64,000 nt of DNA from Rutpela maculata (Eukaryota > Arthropoda > Insecta > Coleoptera > Cerambycidae), in the NCBI GenBank assembly GCA_936432065.2, contig OW386291.2:101807823-101871822 (forward strand), read 5' to 3'. The translations under genes and the position numbers were made by a program. Shown here piece by piece: positions 31,950 through 42,674 of this stretch. The notes beneath the pieces were generated by a model. That model was not told where the DNA came from. It saw only the letters and a list, made by a program, of their open reading frames with translations, and made no database searches. How positions within the stretch are numbered: position 1 is the stretch's first letter; every line of letters begins with the position of its first letter.

Positions 31950-34860
31950 TTTAAGGGGTCGCTTGTCTTTAAGTTGGCCTCTCTTCACCTCGACCTAAAA
32001 GGTATTTTGTGAATTACCCTACAACTAGTTGTTGCCCATGGATTCCAAGACTTTTTGCAAAGCTTGTGATTTTCCTGGGAGTTAATTTCCCTACCTTTTC
32101 AGGTGTTAATTCCGCCTGTTCTAGGTACTTTAGCCTAATGCTGATTAGTTATCTTGCATTCACAAAGTATATGTTGCCCAGTCTCAGTTGCAGCTTCACA
32201 ATATCTGCATTTGTCATCTTCTGCCATGCCCATGTTCTTGAGATGATATCTCAAGGGGCAATGGCCATTTAGAAGGCCTGTGATTAGCCTTAGGCCGGAC
32301 TTTTCAAGTTCGAGAAGCCTTTAGCCCCTTTTCTTGCGATGCTGTCAGCTAATTCGTTGCCTTCTATTCCCTCATGAAATGGTATCCAGATTGCCAGTTG
32401 CTTCAGGGATTGTCTGCATTCCCAGGCAATTTTATACTCGAAGGTATAGGACCTGAGACCCTTTAGTGCTGCCTGGCTATCTGAAAGTATATAGACCTTT
32501 GCCCTTCGAGTGCTTCTATTTAGGAATTCCTGGGCACACAAATCTATAGCATAGATTTCTGCCTGGAAGATGGTTGGGGTATTACCATAGCCTGCATTTA
32601 GACACCCCCATGCTTCCACCAACCTCTTCATCCAACTTGGATCCATCTGAGTAAGACATGTGTGACTCTTTCTCCAACTGTAGTACTTTGACCCTGCTCG
32701 CCTGACGGCTTTCAATCAGCACATCAAACGGGCAGTCAAAGTCATGCTTGATTGGCATTGAGTCAGTGGGTTTGGTCATGGATTCAAATTGGATTAGCTT
32801 CAAGTGACCGACTAGGTCGCCAGGTCTGAATTTAAGTGCCTGATGCAGCCTTAAGGCACTAAGTGCTGCTTCCTTCCTTACATGCAAGTGCAGAGGAAGT
32901 AAGTCCAATACTGTCTCCATAGCTGCTGTGAGACAGGAGCGCATTTCTCCTGTAGTCCCTTAACAGTCAAGGCGTTGCAGTTTCTGCAACTTTCCTTGTG
33001 CTATTTTCTCTTCTGTATTTGGCCACCATACACATGATGAGTAGGTCACCATGGGTCTGACAACCGAAAGGTAGGACTAATGTATAATTTTTGGCTTCAG
33101 ACCCTAAGTCTTTCCAAACAGCCTACGGCACACGTCCAAATAGCTGTCGTTGCTTTGGTAAGTGTCCTTTCTAAGTGCGAGTTCCAGGTAAATTTTTGGT
33201 CTAGGATTACTTCTAGATACTTCACTGGAAAAATTCAGTACTATTCCATTTAACATAGGAGCTCTCAAATTTAGTTTTCTCCTCTGACGAGCACCAATTA
33301 GATACTATGTTTAAGGCCATTTGCATGTGGTTTGAGATCATAACCTCATGCCTGTCTCTCACAGTAACAACTAGGTCATCAGTGTAGCCCAGAACGTTGA
33401 AGCCATAATTACTCAGCTTATGGAGGAAATCATCGACCACCATTGACCACAGCAAGGGCGATAAGACTCCATCTTGTGGACAACCAACTGTTGTCACGGT
33501 GGCCGACTCGTTCCCCATATTTGTGGTAATTATTCTGCTTCTTAGCATGGATTGTATCCATTTGATTGTCGGGGACTGTATTCCCCTTTTTTCCGCGGCT
33601 CTTTTTACGGATTCATAGGCGGTGTTGTCAAAAGCACCCTCTATTCTATGAAAGCACACAAAGCCAGTCGCTTTGCTGTAAATGTCTTTTTCTACGATTG
33701 CTTTCGAAAACCACAAATAACGCACAGTAGCCATGACTCGAAACTCTCATTTTTCACACGATGTGTGCAAAAATCCAAAAAACATAGTCCTGCCATGTTT
33801 TTCACACAATCCTGTCAAAAACAGACTGACACCTTTTATTTGCATTTTTTGAAGGCTATTTAGCCTATTCAGTTTCATGGCAACCGACTTATTTAACGAC
33901 TAAACATCAGTTTTGGAGTCTTCAAACCACACCACTTTATTAAAAATAGTTGATTCTGCAGCCGTAGAAAAAGTATTGTAAACAACACGTTTGAAAACAT
34001 CTTTTCACACTCATTCGACTTATGGAACTCGCCTTCGGCTTGTTCCACCAAACTGTCTCACTCGTGTGAAAAGATTGGTTTTCGAAACTTGTTTAAAATA
34101 CTATTTCGATGCCTTTGATCAGGCCATGTAGAGCATTTATTGTTGATTTGCCAGGTTGATAGGCAAATTGTTTCGAGTGAAGCGGTTTCTCTGTAATGAT
34201 TTAGCTTCTAATCTGTTGATTGTGTATTTTGTCCATTGTTTTAAGGAGAAAAAAGGTTAAGCTTATGGGGCGATAAGAGTTAGGCTCGTCTGGTGGACGC
34301 CTGCCTATTTTTGCTACCTTAACTTCCATCCAAGCTTAGGGAATATACCCAAGAGTATAGATTGCTATGAATATGTTTCTCAGGCATGGGAAAAGTTCCT
34401 CAACTCCATGTTGAAGCAGGGCAGGAAAAATACCGTCCCTGTCCAGTGATTTAAAGGTTGATACCGCCCATTTAGTTCTGCTAAGGGTGTATATTTTTCC
34501 AGATAGCCTTTTCTCTTTCCTGGTAGGACGATGTACATCCTCTTTCAGGTAGATCTGTAGAAATTCACCTTCGATTACATGGAAGCCAGGGAAGTGAGTA
34601 CTTAAAAGTACTCTTATGTTTGGGTGGCTGAGATCCTTATTCCACCAAGGCATGTCTCTTTGGACTGCCTCTTGTTTGACAGGGCAACTTTTTTCATAAT
34701 ACGAGGTCATTAGGTTTTGTAATTGATATGAGGTTATACCTAATTCCTCTATTGTGTCGATGGGGTGTGTGATACCTTCGACCTCCGCTTTTAAGTGTTC
34801 CTTGTAAACAATCCAGTCAGTTAGTCAGTCAGGTATTCTACACTCCTTGAAGCTTGTTAC
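31950..34860 (-). pseudogene. LOA/Nimb-like LINE ORF2 remnant (RT + RNase H + CCHC), split by a MITE
   Basis: Read on the minus strand: KWAVSTFKSLDRDGIFPALL (34475-34415), NSYRPISL, SKQFAYQPGKSTINALHG (34175-34120), then after an insertion IEGAFDNTAYESVKRAAEKR (33650-33590), GCPQDGVLSPLLWSMVVDD and GYTDDLVVTV, the RT catalytic block with T-D-D. RNase H follows with all four acidic positions visible: YSDGSK, FQAEIYAI, LSDSQAAL and GNELADSIA (32660-32320). It ends with CRYCEAATETGQHILCEC, a CCHC-type knuckle (32215-32165). RT followed by RNase H fits I/LOA/Nimb/R1-type elements; the exact clade is inferred. Frames are broken near 33222, 32600 and 34336, and a 386-bp element interrupts the RT at 33702-34087, so it is inactive. 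Confidence 0.85.
33702..34087. mobile_element. 386-bp TIR element inserted into the LOA-like LINE
   Basis: TTTCGAAAACCA at 33702-33713 is matched by inverted TGGTTTTCGAAA at 34076-34087. LINE RT coding resumes directly on both sides: GLIKGIEIVF upstream and AIVEKD downstream on the minus strand. Inside are further inverted words (ttttcacac / gtgtgaaaa) and a ctcgccttcggcttg word. It is noncoding. No clear target duplication was seen. The insertion must postdate the LINE. Confidence 0.75.
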
Positions 34861-35446
34861 AGATGCCTGAAGTTGAAACGAATATGTCTATTACAGGATA
34901 GGCACAATACAGGATTAACATGCTCATTCAAATAAGACCAAAAAATAAACGACCAAAGGTTGTTGAGAATTTTCTTCTTTTATCGAAAAATATTAAAAAA
35001 CGTCATGATGATAAGATAATAGGAGTTACACATCTAGTGGCAAATATTTGAAAATGCTTGTATGCGGAGTAGGCAATTAAAAGCACTGTTTCTGACTGGA
35101 TACGAATCGGAAAAATGAAGATAAAAATTACTAACTAACTAATCCAATGCAGTTGTGTATCCCACATTTTTACTTACAAAGTATTCGCAGCCTTTTTGTG
35201 ATCCGTGCACTGTTCTGGTTGCTTTCATTTTGCTGTATATAGTTTGAACGGCGCCGCCGCGGCATTGGCTACATCTCTTACTACGTGTTTTTTTCTTTGA
35301 ACTATTCAATATTCTGTATTGTCTTCTCCTCCGCTAATGTGGCCAAAAATGAAAGGATGCGAGAGAATATGAGGCCGGAGTGTCGTTTTGGAAGCGTATT
35401 TCATGCAGAACAGAGCTGTATATGCAATGGGCATATAGGCTTAGAA
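34861..35446. other. No gene seen
   Basis: AT-rich apart from gaacggcgccgccgcggcattgg at 35246-35268. The frame 35285-35476 runs into the following repeat copy and has no recognisable motif. Confidence 0.45.
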
Positions 35447-35510
35447 TGTTATGAAACGCCGAGATTTTACAATTGAGTAAAAAAAATTCTCTCTGTCAGC
35501 TGTCTATTTG

Positions 35511-35559
<49 letters not shown>

Positions 35560-36060
35560 GTCTTTCTGTAACTTTCTTGTGCGCACGATTACCCTGGAAC
35601 CGTTTAAGATATTAACTTGAAATTTGGTACACGTATGTATTTTAATGAGATTAAATTTTGATCTTATTCCGCTGAAGGTTTGAAGTGTAAATAGGTAAAT
35701 CAAGCAAGTAAGAGTCCATAAAATTGGTATTTAGTATTATAAGAGAAGCCAGGATTTCAAAAAAAAAAAAATTGGCATTACCTCCCACACCCCATTATTA
35801 AAAGAGGTGAAAAAATAAAATTGTGATTTAGTGTATAAGAACTATAGACTTCAACAATTTTTTTACTTCATTTACCTCCAGTACCACCTCACCTACACCA
35901 ACTACCGATGTGGCCCATCGTTTAATGGTTTTTTTGGAGACGACGATTTCAAATATTATATTATAAACAATTATTTCCACCCAGCGGAGTGCAAATACAG
36001 TTTCACATTGTTTTTCGTTGTGAGAGAATTGGATAGAATAGCTGGTCATTCTACATAATT
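35447..36060 (-). repeat. CTTCCAC-family repeat, copy with (TC)n expansion
   Basis: On the plus strand it reads gttatgaaacgccgagattt, then a long TC run at 35514-35555, gtgcgcacgattaccctgga, aatttggtacacgtatgtat, attggcattacctcccacac, ctaccgatgtggcccatcgt and gatttcaaatattatatta. This follows the copy at 49838-50553 closely. The outer hairpin end and the distal end are missing. Confidence 0.85.
35514..35555. repeat. (TC)n microsatellite
   Basis: About 42 bp of pure TC dinucleotides inside the repeat copy, at the place where other copies carry GTCT/CAGA tetranucleotides. Confidence 0.95.
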
Positions 36061-37424
36061 TGGAGATACTGTATTTATCCATTATAAAATGTTATCGCTC
36101 CTCAGATTTTTTCATAACTATATCAATTTTCCATATTTAATAAAATATCCACGCTTCTGCTGTTTTTGTAGGATTTGTTGTATTGAAAATTAAGCCTATT
36201 AATTTTAAAACTCAGTTTCCATAAATATTATTCAATACCTATATCATATTAATATCCACAATAACAATTTTTTTTACTCCGACAATTCAGTTTTGTAATG
36301 CGGCGTCATTAAAATTTGTTTTTTTCCTCTAATTACTTAGAAATACGTTGATCTACAACCACCCATACAAGAATTATGCTTTGTCAGAGAAGAAAGTCAC
36401 TTGAGTTTTTTTATGGTTTCGCATTTGCTCATATTTTTCTATATAAAATATGATGCCTGTGTTAGATAACAAACAATCTTTTGAAGTATTGCACAGAGTA
36501 TTCCTTATTTGTTGGATGCCTTTTCAAATTGAACATAATGTAACAAAATACACGTGTCTTGAATTACGACCGTGTGGGCAAATAAATAAAAATTATTTTA
36601 TACATTTAGAAACATGAGAAACTCCTTGTTAGAAGTATTACGGGGATGAGGATTTTCCACCTGCATTGAAATGCATTTTTCAATATGTACGTGTGGCAAT
36701 CACCATCGATTTTCTTTACATTTCTGTAACAAGCGCTTAAATAAAGAAAAGTTGACAAGGCAAACAATCCCTAAAGAGAAAATTGTAAAAGAACTCTTTG
36801 TGTTCGGAAGTCGCCCAATGAAATACGTCTACAGCACGATAATTGCTGAAATTACAACAAAAATTTTGCTGCATATATTTATATATAAATTCTGAATATG
36901 TTATGTTGTCGTATACTTACCAATTAAATCAAAATAAGTAATTTTCATTCATTTAAAAAACGTTAGAGAAATAGAAATAGGAATTATCTACTCTTGATGT
37001 TAAATCAAATGGAAACATTGTTGTGGCTACGTAGGTTTTATCCCATTCCCATTCTTTAAAATATATCTAAACTATTTTAAATAATTTTCTATCGGTATAT
37101 AGGGTGATTTATTTTGGGCGTCTATTAGAGGAGGAACAAAAATAATATCTTAATATCTCTTATTTTAATATTTGGCTATAGTCCTAACTCGGTAGAATCT
37201 ACTCCACAAAAATATTTTCAGAACAGTGACATTTCCGGTTACACAGGAAGTTAACATAAAATTTCATATTTTTAAATTTAAATTTTCAATTTTGGATATA
37301 GGAACATGATCCAATCCCTTTCTCTATTTTGTTGTGGTGATAAATTTAATAAAAATTCATTAAAAATTGCAGTTGTTACGTGTTGGTTACTATGACTTTA
37401 TATGTCAATAGTCCGTAATAACAC
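36061..37424. other. No gene seen
   Basis: No recognisable coding. The phrase atagggtgatttattttggg at 37099-37118 looks like the edge of an old repeat, but no second copy was found here. Confidence 0.45.
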
Positions 37425-37697
37425 AGCCACACAAAACAAAGTGGTCTGGCCTGCGGACCACACCAGTGTATCCTAATGTATTTGGACTCTCTTAAACCGA
37501 GTTCGAGGTCAGAATTGTCAGATTCGCTCGTTTTTTCCCAAAAAACACCCCCAAAGCAAAAAGTGGTCGGGCCTGCGGACCAGATTTGACAATCTGACAA
37601 TCCTGACTTCGGATTCGGCTTCAGCGGGTCCAAATACATAAGCATATTTTGATCTGGTCCACAGGTCAGACCACTTTTTTTGTGTGGCAGTGTAATG
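37425..37697. mobile_element. Palindromic MITE with ACACTGCCACACAAA ends
   Basis: The right end, read inverted, begins ACACTGCCACACAAAAAAAG and continues tggtctgacctgtggacca, tatgtatttggac, ccgaagtcaggattgtcaga. The left arm has the same words in order (agccacacaaaacaaagtgg, tctggcctgcggaccac, aatgtatttggac, cgaggtcagaattgtcaga). The arms are about 120 bp, giving a hairpin of 270 bp. A related half copy lies at 63484-63610. Confidence 0.8.
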
Positions 37698-38289
37698 AAA
37701 ATTTGACAAAGTACAAAAGTTCTTGTGAGTACTTAAGTACTCCTCCAGAAATTACAGATATGGCAAAAATGTCGTATTAAATTTACTGCCGGATAAGTCT
37801 CTGGATAAATATGAATGAAATCATAAACGATGACGACCAATCATTTTGCTGTTTAGGCAGGAAAAGTGACACTTTACTGATTGACATTAGTTAGCAAAAT
37901 CAGTATTTCGCTGTCAATCAGCGAAAAAATATATTATTTTTATATTTTCATTCTTATTCATATCATTTATCAAAAACACCCTCTAACTGTTTCTTTGACG
38001 TAGAATTCACAGGCGTAGGTTATTTTCCAGTAATGTCCGGAATAATTGTATTTTTTGTAGTTTCCATGGACATTATTTTTACAAGAAAATATTTAAGTAG
38101 CAGAAAATTCCAATAAGAAAAACAAAAAAAGCATCAAGTGATTTTTCCTTGTCGCATTGTTAATGAGTAGTTTATAAAGGGGGGAAATGGATACTTAAAA
38201 ATAGTTCACATAAATATATACAGTTAACTTCTTTTTATTTAGTACCTACATTGCGAGTATTCGATGTTCATTCATATGTTGTCTCTTTA
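37698..38289. other. Spacer containing a half palindromic MITE
   Basis: Apart from 37990-38135 (listed separately) nothing was recognised. A short gtacttaagtac palindrome occurs near 37729. Confidence 0.45.
37990..38135 (+). mobile_element. Half copy of the palindromic MITE at 12301-12560
   Basis: Reads cacaggcgtaggttattttc, gtccggaataattgtatttt, catggacattatttttacaag and ccaataagaaaaac, in the same order as 12430-12560. Only the right half is present; there is no matching left arm. Confidence 0.7.
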
Positions 38290-40605
38290 AAATAGAATAG
38301 AAATAGAATAGAATGTTTATTGATTCAATAAGAGCATTACATACATGCTAGGGGTCAAGTCAGTACATACAAGTATATAAAAGAAACATTAAAACACATA
38401 AATATATACATGTAAGTACCTAGGTATAAAGTAAAACATATAATTATTAAGAATTATTATTATTATTATATAAATGATCATAAAAGTATGTACAAAATTC
38501 ACAGAAATATTCAAAATCGTAATGTTATTTTTTTTTAAACATTGATATCATTTTCAAGATATTCTTGAACATAACAAGTACAAATTTTTAAAAGATATTT
38601 TTTGACATTCTTCTTAAAAATTATAACGTTCTTTAAATTTTTGTATATTGAAGGTAAGCGGTTATAAAATTTCAGGCCTAAGATAGTGTGGGCTCTTGAC
38701 GACGTATTTAAATGTTTGATGAATACGAAATGTCATATAATTTGTTTTTAAAGCATTGAAGAACAGCAAATTGTTACTAAACCAGCTACATAAACGATCA
38801 GCAGTAGTGTCAATTTTACGTTGGAGCGAATCATGAGACATATCAGAAAAAAGGAGGGTGGCATCGTCAGCATGCAATGAAATGAAGGGCTCAGTCAGAA
38901 TATCGGGTAGCTCATTAATATAAATAATGAACATAACAGGTCCTAATACAGAGCCTTACTATCTAATTTTGTTGATGTGTAGGAGGTTTTCCTATTTTGA
39001 TCAAAGTTTTTACCATTTAGTGCCTTTCACTAAGATAGGAGACAAACCAATCATATGGTTTGCCTCTTACCCCATACCTATCTAATTTAGTTAATAATAA
39101 GGCATGTTGAACACAGTCAAATGCCCGACTCAGATCACAGAAGACTCCAGTCGGGCTCTCACCCTTCTCTAGCGCCTCCGATATTTTTTCATGAAATGAG
39201 TGAACCGCTGTGATTGTTGAATAACCAGAACGGAAGCCATGTTGGTTGTTATTTAAGATCAGAGCTGGGCAGAGTACCGCACTAAAGTACTCAAGAGTAC
39301 TTCACAACAAGTACCTTTAAAAAGTACTCTTGAAAACTTGAGTACGAGTACTTGTTTTTGAAGTACTCTAAAAAATTAGTACTTTTGCAAAATTTGAAGA
39401 GTACTCTTCTAAAAATGAGCAACGAGTACGAGTACTTCGAAAGATACCGAATTGAAATAGGTAATAGACAAAAAATTAGAATACCACTTACACCATTACC
39501 AGTAAATAACCAACAAACTTTGAAAACTCCCGCTTTTCCCGTCTAAAATATCGATTTTGTATTAATTAAATCAATACAGTTGTACATAAAATTTTAGTAT
39601 CTAATAAAAACAAAATTAAAAGAGAATATAGGTTTATTTTGATGTATTTAACTAAACTTTATTTAGATATTTTGGCGCTAAAAACAATATATTATAACAT
39701 TTTAATCAATGAACAATATTAAAATAAACAATATTAAAGTTTCAATAAAAATACCTGTTTAAAATAAATAATTTTAGTTTCAGCCCCAATATTACTACAT
39801 ACCTAAAGGCCATCATGCAATAGCGAAGTAGGTATAAAAAATGCTATGTTTATCTATACCATCCATGATTGGTTGAAATCCCTATAATACTTCTATGACA
39901 TGGCATTATGCTGACGTGTATGTGATGGTCTTAACAGGTGTACTAAAATTCAGTGAACGAGGACAAGCCGTGTTTACAATGTCCGCTATAATAATAAACT
40001 TGTTGGACAATTAGGACAATGTTAAACTTATTCCAGACATCAATTGTCAAATTTTAATACATACATTAAATAATACATGTCGGAAAATTCCTAAATTTCC
40101 CACAGAAAATATTTTCCCGCAAAATTTCCCATATTACTCTAAAATTCCCGGTTTCCATGAAAAACCCCGTCCACTGGCAGCATTGCAGTGACTGCTCTCC
40201 ACACTTGTATGGAAAAAGAAGCTAAGACTGTGTTGTACATCGGTACTCGTACTCGTTACTCTTCAGTTGTGGTCGCCAAAAGTACTCGAGTACCTAATAA
40301 TGTAAAGTACTTAATGTAAAGTGTAGAGTAATTGGGTACTCAGTACAATTATGAGTACAATTTACTCGAGTACTGCTCAGCTCTGTTGTATGGGACGATA
40401 GTTGTTCATATCTTTGTCGTCGCTTTATTTGAAAATTGGAAAAATCAGGAAATTTTTAGTCTAGGAGAAAATACTCCTTCGGTAAAAGATATATTTATTA
40501 TACCAGTCAAACGTTTAACAATGTATTCAGTTATCCGTTTAATTAAATTGCCTGAAATATTATCAATAGTTTATTTTTTTATTTATGTTTAATGATAAAT
40601 AAATA
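38290..40605 (-). pseudogene. Jockey-like LINE remnant split by a hAT element
   Basis: Downstream part, 39259-38640 on the minus strand: NNQHGFRSGYSTITAVHSFH, LSRAFDCVQHALLL, then HADDATLLFSD, the catalytic block with His for the usual Tyr or Phe, and LCSWFSNNLLFFNALKT. The 3' untranslated region reaches an AT-rich repeat edge near 38290. Upstream part, 40590-40390: GVFSPRLKI and PIFK then MNNYRPI, the RT entry block, with a frame break. The two parts are separated by 39260-40385, a complete hAT-like insertion, and about 30 residues expected between YRPI and NNQHGF are missing. Further stops occur near 38945 (stop where GSVLGP should be). It is inactive. Confidence 0.8.
39260..40385. mobile_element. 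1.1-kb nonautonomous hAT-like element
   Basis: The left end CAGAGCTGGGCAGAGTAC (39260-39277) and right end GAGTACTGCTCAGCTCTG (40368-40385) are imperfect TIRs; CAGAGCTGRGCAG matches in both. Both subterminal zones are packed with GAGTAC/GTACTC words, e.g. gagtacgagtacttg on the left and actcgtactcgttactc on the right, probably transposase-binding sites. No hAT transposase or BED motif lies inside. The flanking 8-mers (tttaagat / ttgtatgg) do not match, so the expected target duplication is absent, perhaps through deletion at the site. It interrupts a LINE. The first 230 bp are repeated at 19613-19843. Confidence 0.8.
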
Positions 40606-41300
40606 AATAAAACCGCTGCCCAAGGAATCACTACTTCCACATCCAGATTCTCTATCCAAGTCACTCACAACGAAAAAACTTTGTATGTGAAAATAATGGT
40701 TTATGGAACTTTAATAATATAATATTTGAAATCCTCTACCCCAAAAACCCATAAAACGATACCCCACATCGGTAGTGGGGTGGGGGTTGGTGATAGGGGG
40801 GTGGTAGTGGAGGGTGGATGAAGTAAAAAAATATTTTGAGGTTTCTGGTTCCTGTACATACACTAAATCACAATTTTTTTTCATCCCCTTTAATAAGGAG
40901 GTGGGGGTGGTAATGGGGGTGGCTAATGCCAAAAATTTTTTTGAGACCTTAGCTTCTCTTGTATATACTAAATACCAATTTCATGGACTCTTACCTGCTT
41001 GATTTACCCATTTACCCCAAATTTACCCCAATTTACCCCCCAACCCTTCGACGGAACAAGATGAAAATATAATCTAGTTCTAGATCTCGCTAAAGTACTT
41101 ATGTGTACCAAATTTCATGTCAATATCTTTAACGGTTCCAGAGTAAACGTGCGCACAAAAAAAAGTTAGACAGACAGAATTTTTTTTTTTCGCTCAAACT
41201 TAAAATCTCGACGTTTCATGACATTTTAAGCCTATTTGGACAATAAAAATTTTGAAAAAATTTTTTGTCGTTACTATACTTCCACTGGACGTGGAAGTAA
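40606..41300 (+). repeat. CTTCCAC-family repeat, fullest plus-strand copy
   Basis: Starts aaaaccgctgcccaaggaat, then cactacttccacatccag. It continues through ccccacatcggtagtggggt, two units of a ggtggtaatggggg/aatgccaaa module, tttacccc words, gtgcgcac, a (CAGA) stretch and ctcgacgtttcatgacattt, and ends in the hairpin acttccactggacgtggaag. A 62-codon frame (40814-41002) is conserved in the copy at 50159-50347. No enzyme motif is present. The class is uncertain: the CTTCCAC...GTGGAAG ends flanked by TA suggest a TIR element, while the A/T-rich end beyond accgctg suggests a longer unit. Confidence 0.85.
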
Positions 41301-42674
41301 AATGGTATCAAATATTAAAAGTTACATGCCTCAACTATAATTTAAGATTTTTTTTTTCTATTACATTATCCCGAGTTTATTGTCCAGTGTTTTGTTTGCT
41401 CAGACTATAGCAGCAGATATAAAAAAGCACAGTGTTCTTACCCTGATAATAATTTAGATTAATCTTTTGAGAACAAGCTTATTTATATGTATTAGTTTTC
41501 TAGGAGAACATTTACATACGAATTTTTGACACCATAGGTATAAAATAGTCAATAAACTAACTAGGTCAGTAGATTCCTTGAACAATTTGTCTCCTGCAGC
41601 GATCCGCCTGCTACCGACCATTGGTTATTATTCATCCAATCACGAAATGCAGTATCCATAATACCATCAACAGATGGTAGTACTTTCTCAATGTCACATA
41701 AGAGCGTTAGAATACGTTGCCGATTTGATAAAACCCGTGTTCATTGCTGTTCGTAAAATTTGAAAAGGAAAACGCAGATATATGGAAATATGGAAAACCA
41801 CAGAAAGTTACATTTACTTCTTTATGTTCATCGAGTAAATGTATCCTTTACTCCTCAAATAAAAAAAATGTCAGTTAATATTCTCATGAAATTGAAAAGG
41901 ATCTTGTTAGATAAGCATCACAGTTAACTTCAGCTTGAATTTAATTTAAACATTTTTTAATAATTTGTTGAATATTTATTTACTTTTATGATTTTAGCTG
42001 TTATAATATAGTAGTAGGAAATAATATAACACTAAATTTATTTAATCCCGAAACAGTGCATTTATCTAACGCCATTGAGAAAAATAGACAAACAGTCATG
42101 AATGAAAAATATTTACTCTATTATTTAGCAATTTTAACAATTTTTCTCCGAAATAAATTGCCGGATGCTTTAATGTTTCTATTAAGAAAATATATTTTGC
42201 ATCTGTAATAGAGTTCTCGCAGTATGACTTAATTCAATAGCGCGGGACATATAAATGTATTCTCTCAAGTAATTATTACAAATCCTTGACTCTCCATTGA
42301 TTTGCTCAAAAATCTCATTCATTTTTTGACACTGCAAGAAAATCTGAATTCGATTTCATTAAACAACACTCTAACGAACACGTTTTTTGCAACAATCTCT
42401 GTGTTACTTCATCCGCGAGGGCGTTCCGTAAACTTAATTGCAAATTTCTCGAAAGCCGCCAATCTTGGAAAAAAAAGTTTTAAATAAAAAAGTTACCTCC
42501 ATCCAATATCTTTATTTCTTTACGGTATACTTGTATCTATTTCGAAAGATAAAAATATTTCTAGGTTGTTATATTCGCGCCTGTAAATTTTCACAGTTTA
42601 TGGGCACTTATCAAAATTTGACTTTCATATTAACACATTTTGTTAACAAATATGTAGTGATAACTCGGTAATAA
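41301..42674. other. No gene seen
   Basis: About 1.4 kb without recognisable coding. The frames at 42302-42487 and 42438-42671 have no known motifs. Confidence 0.5.

Noticed and set aside
40814..41002. Conserved small protein in the CTTCCAC family
   Set aside because: Differences between the two copies show no excess of silent changes, and other copies do not clearly keep the frame.
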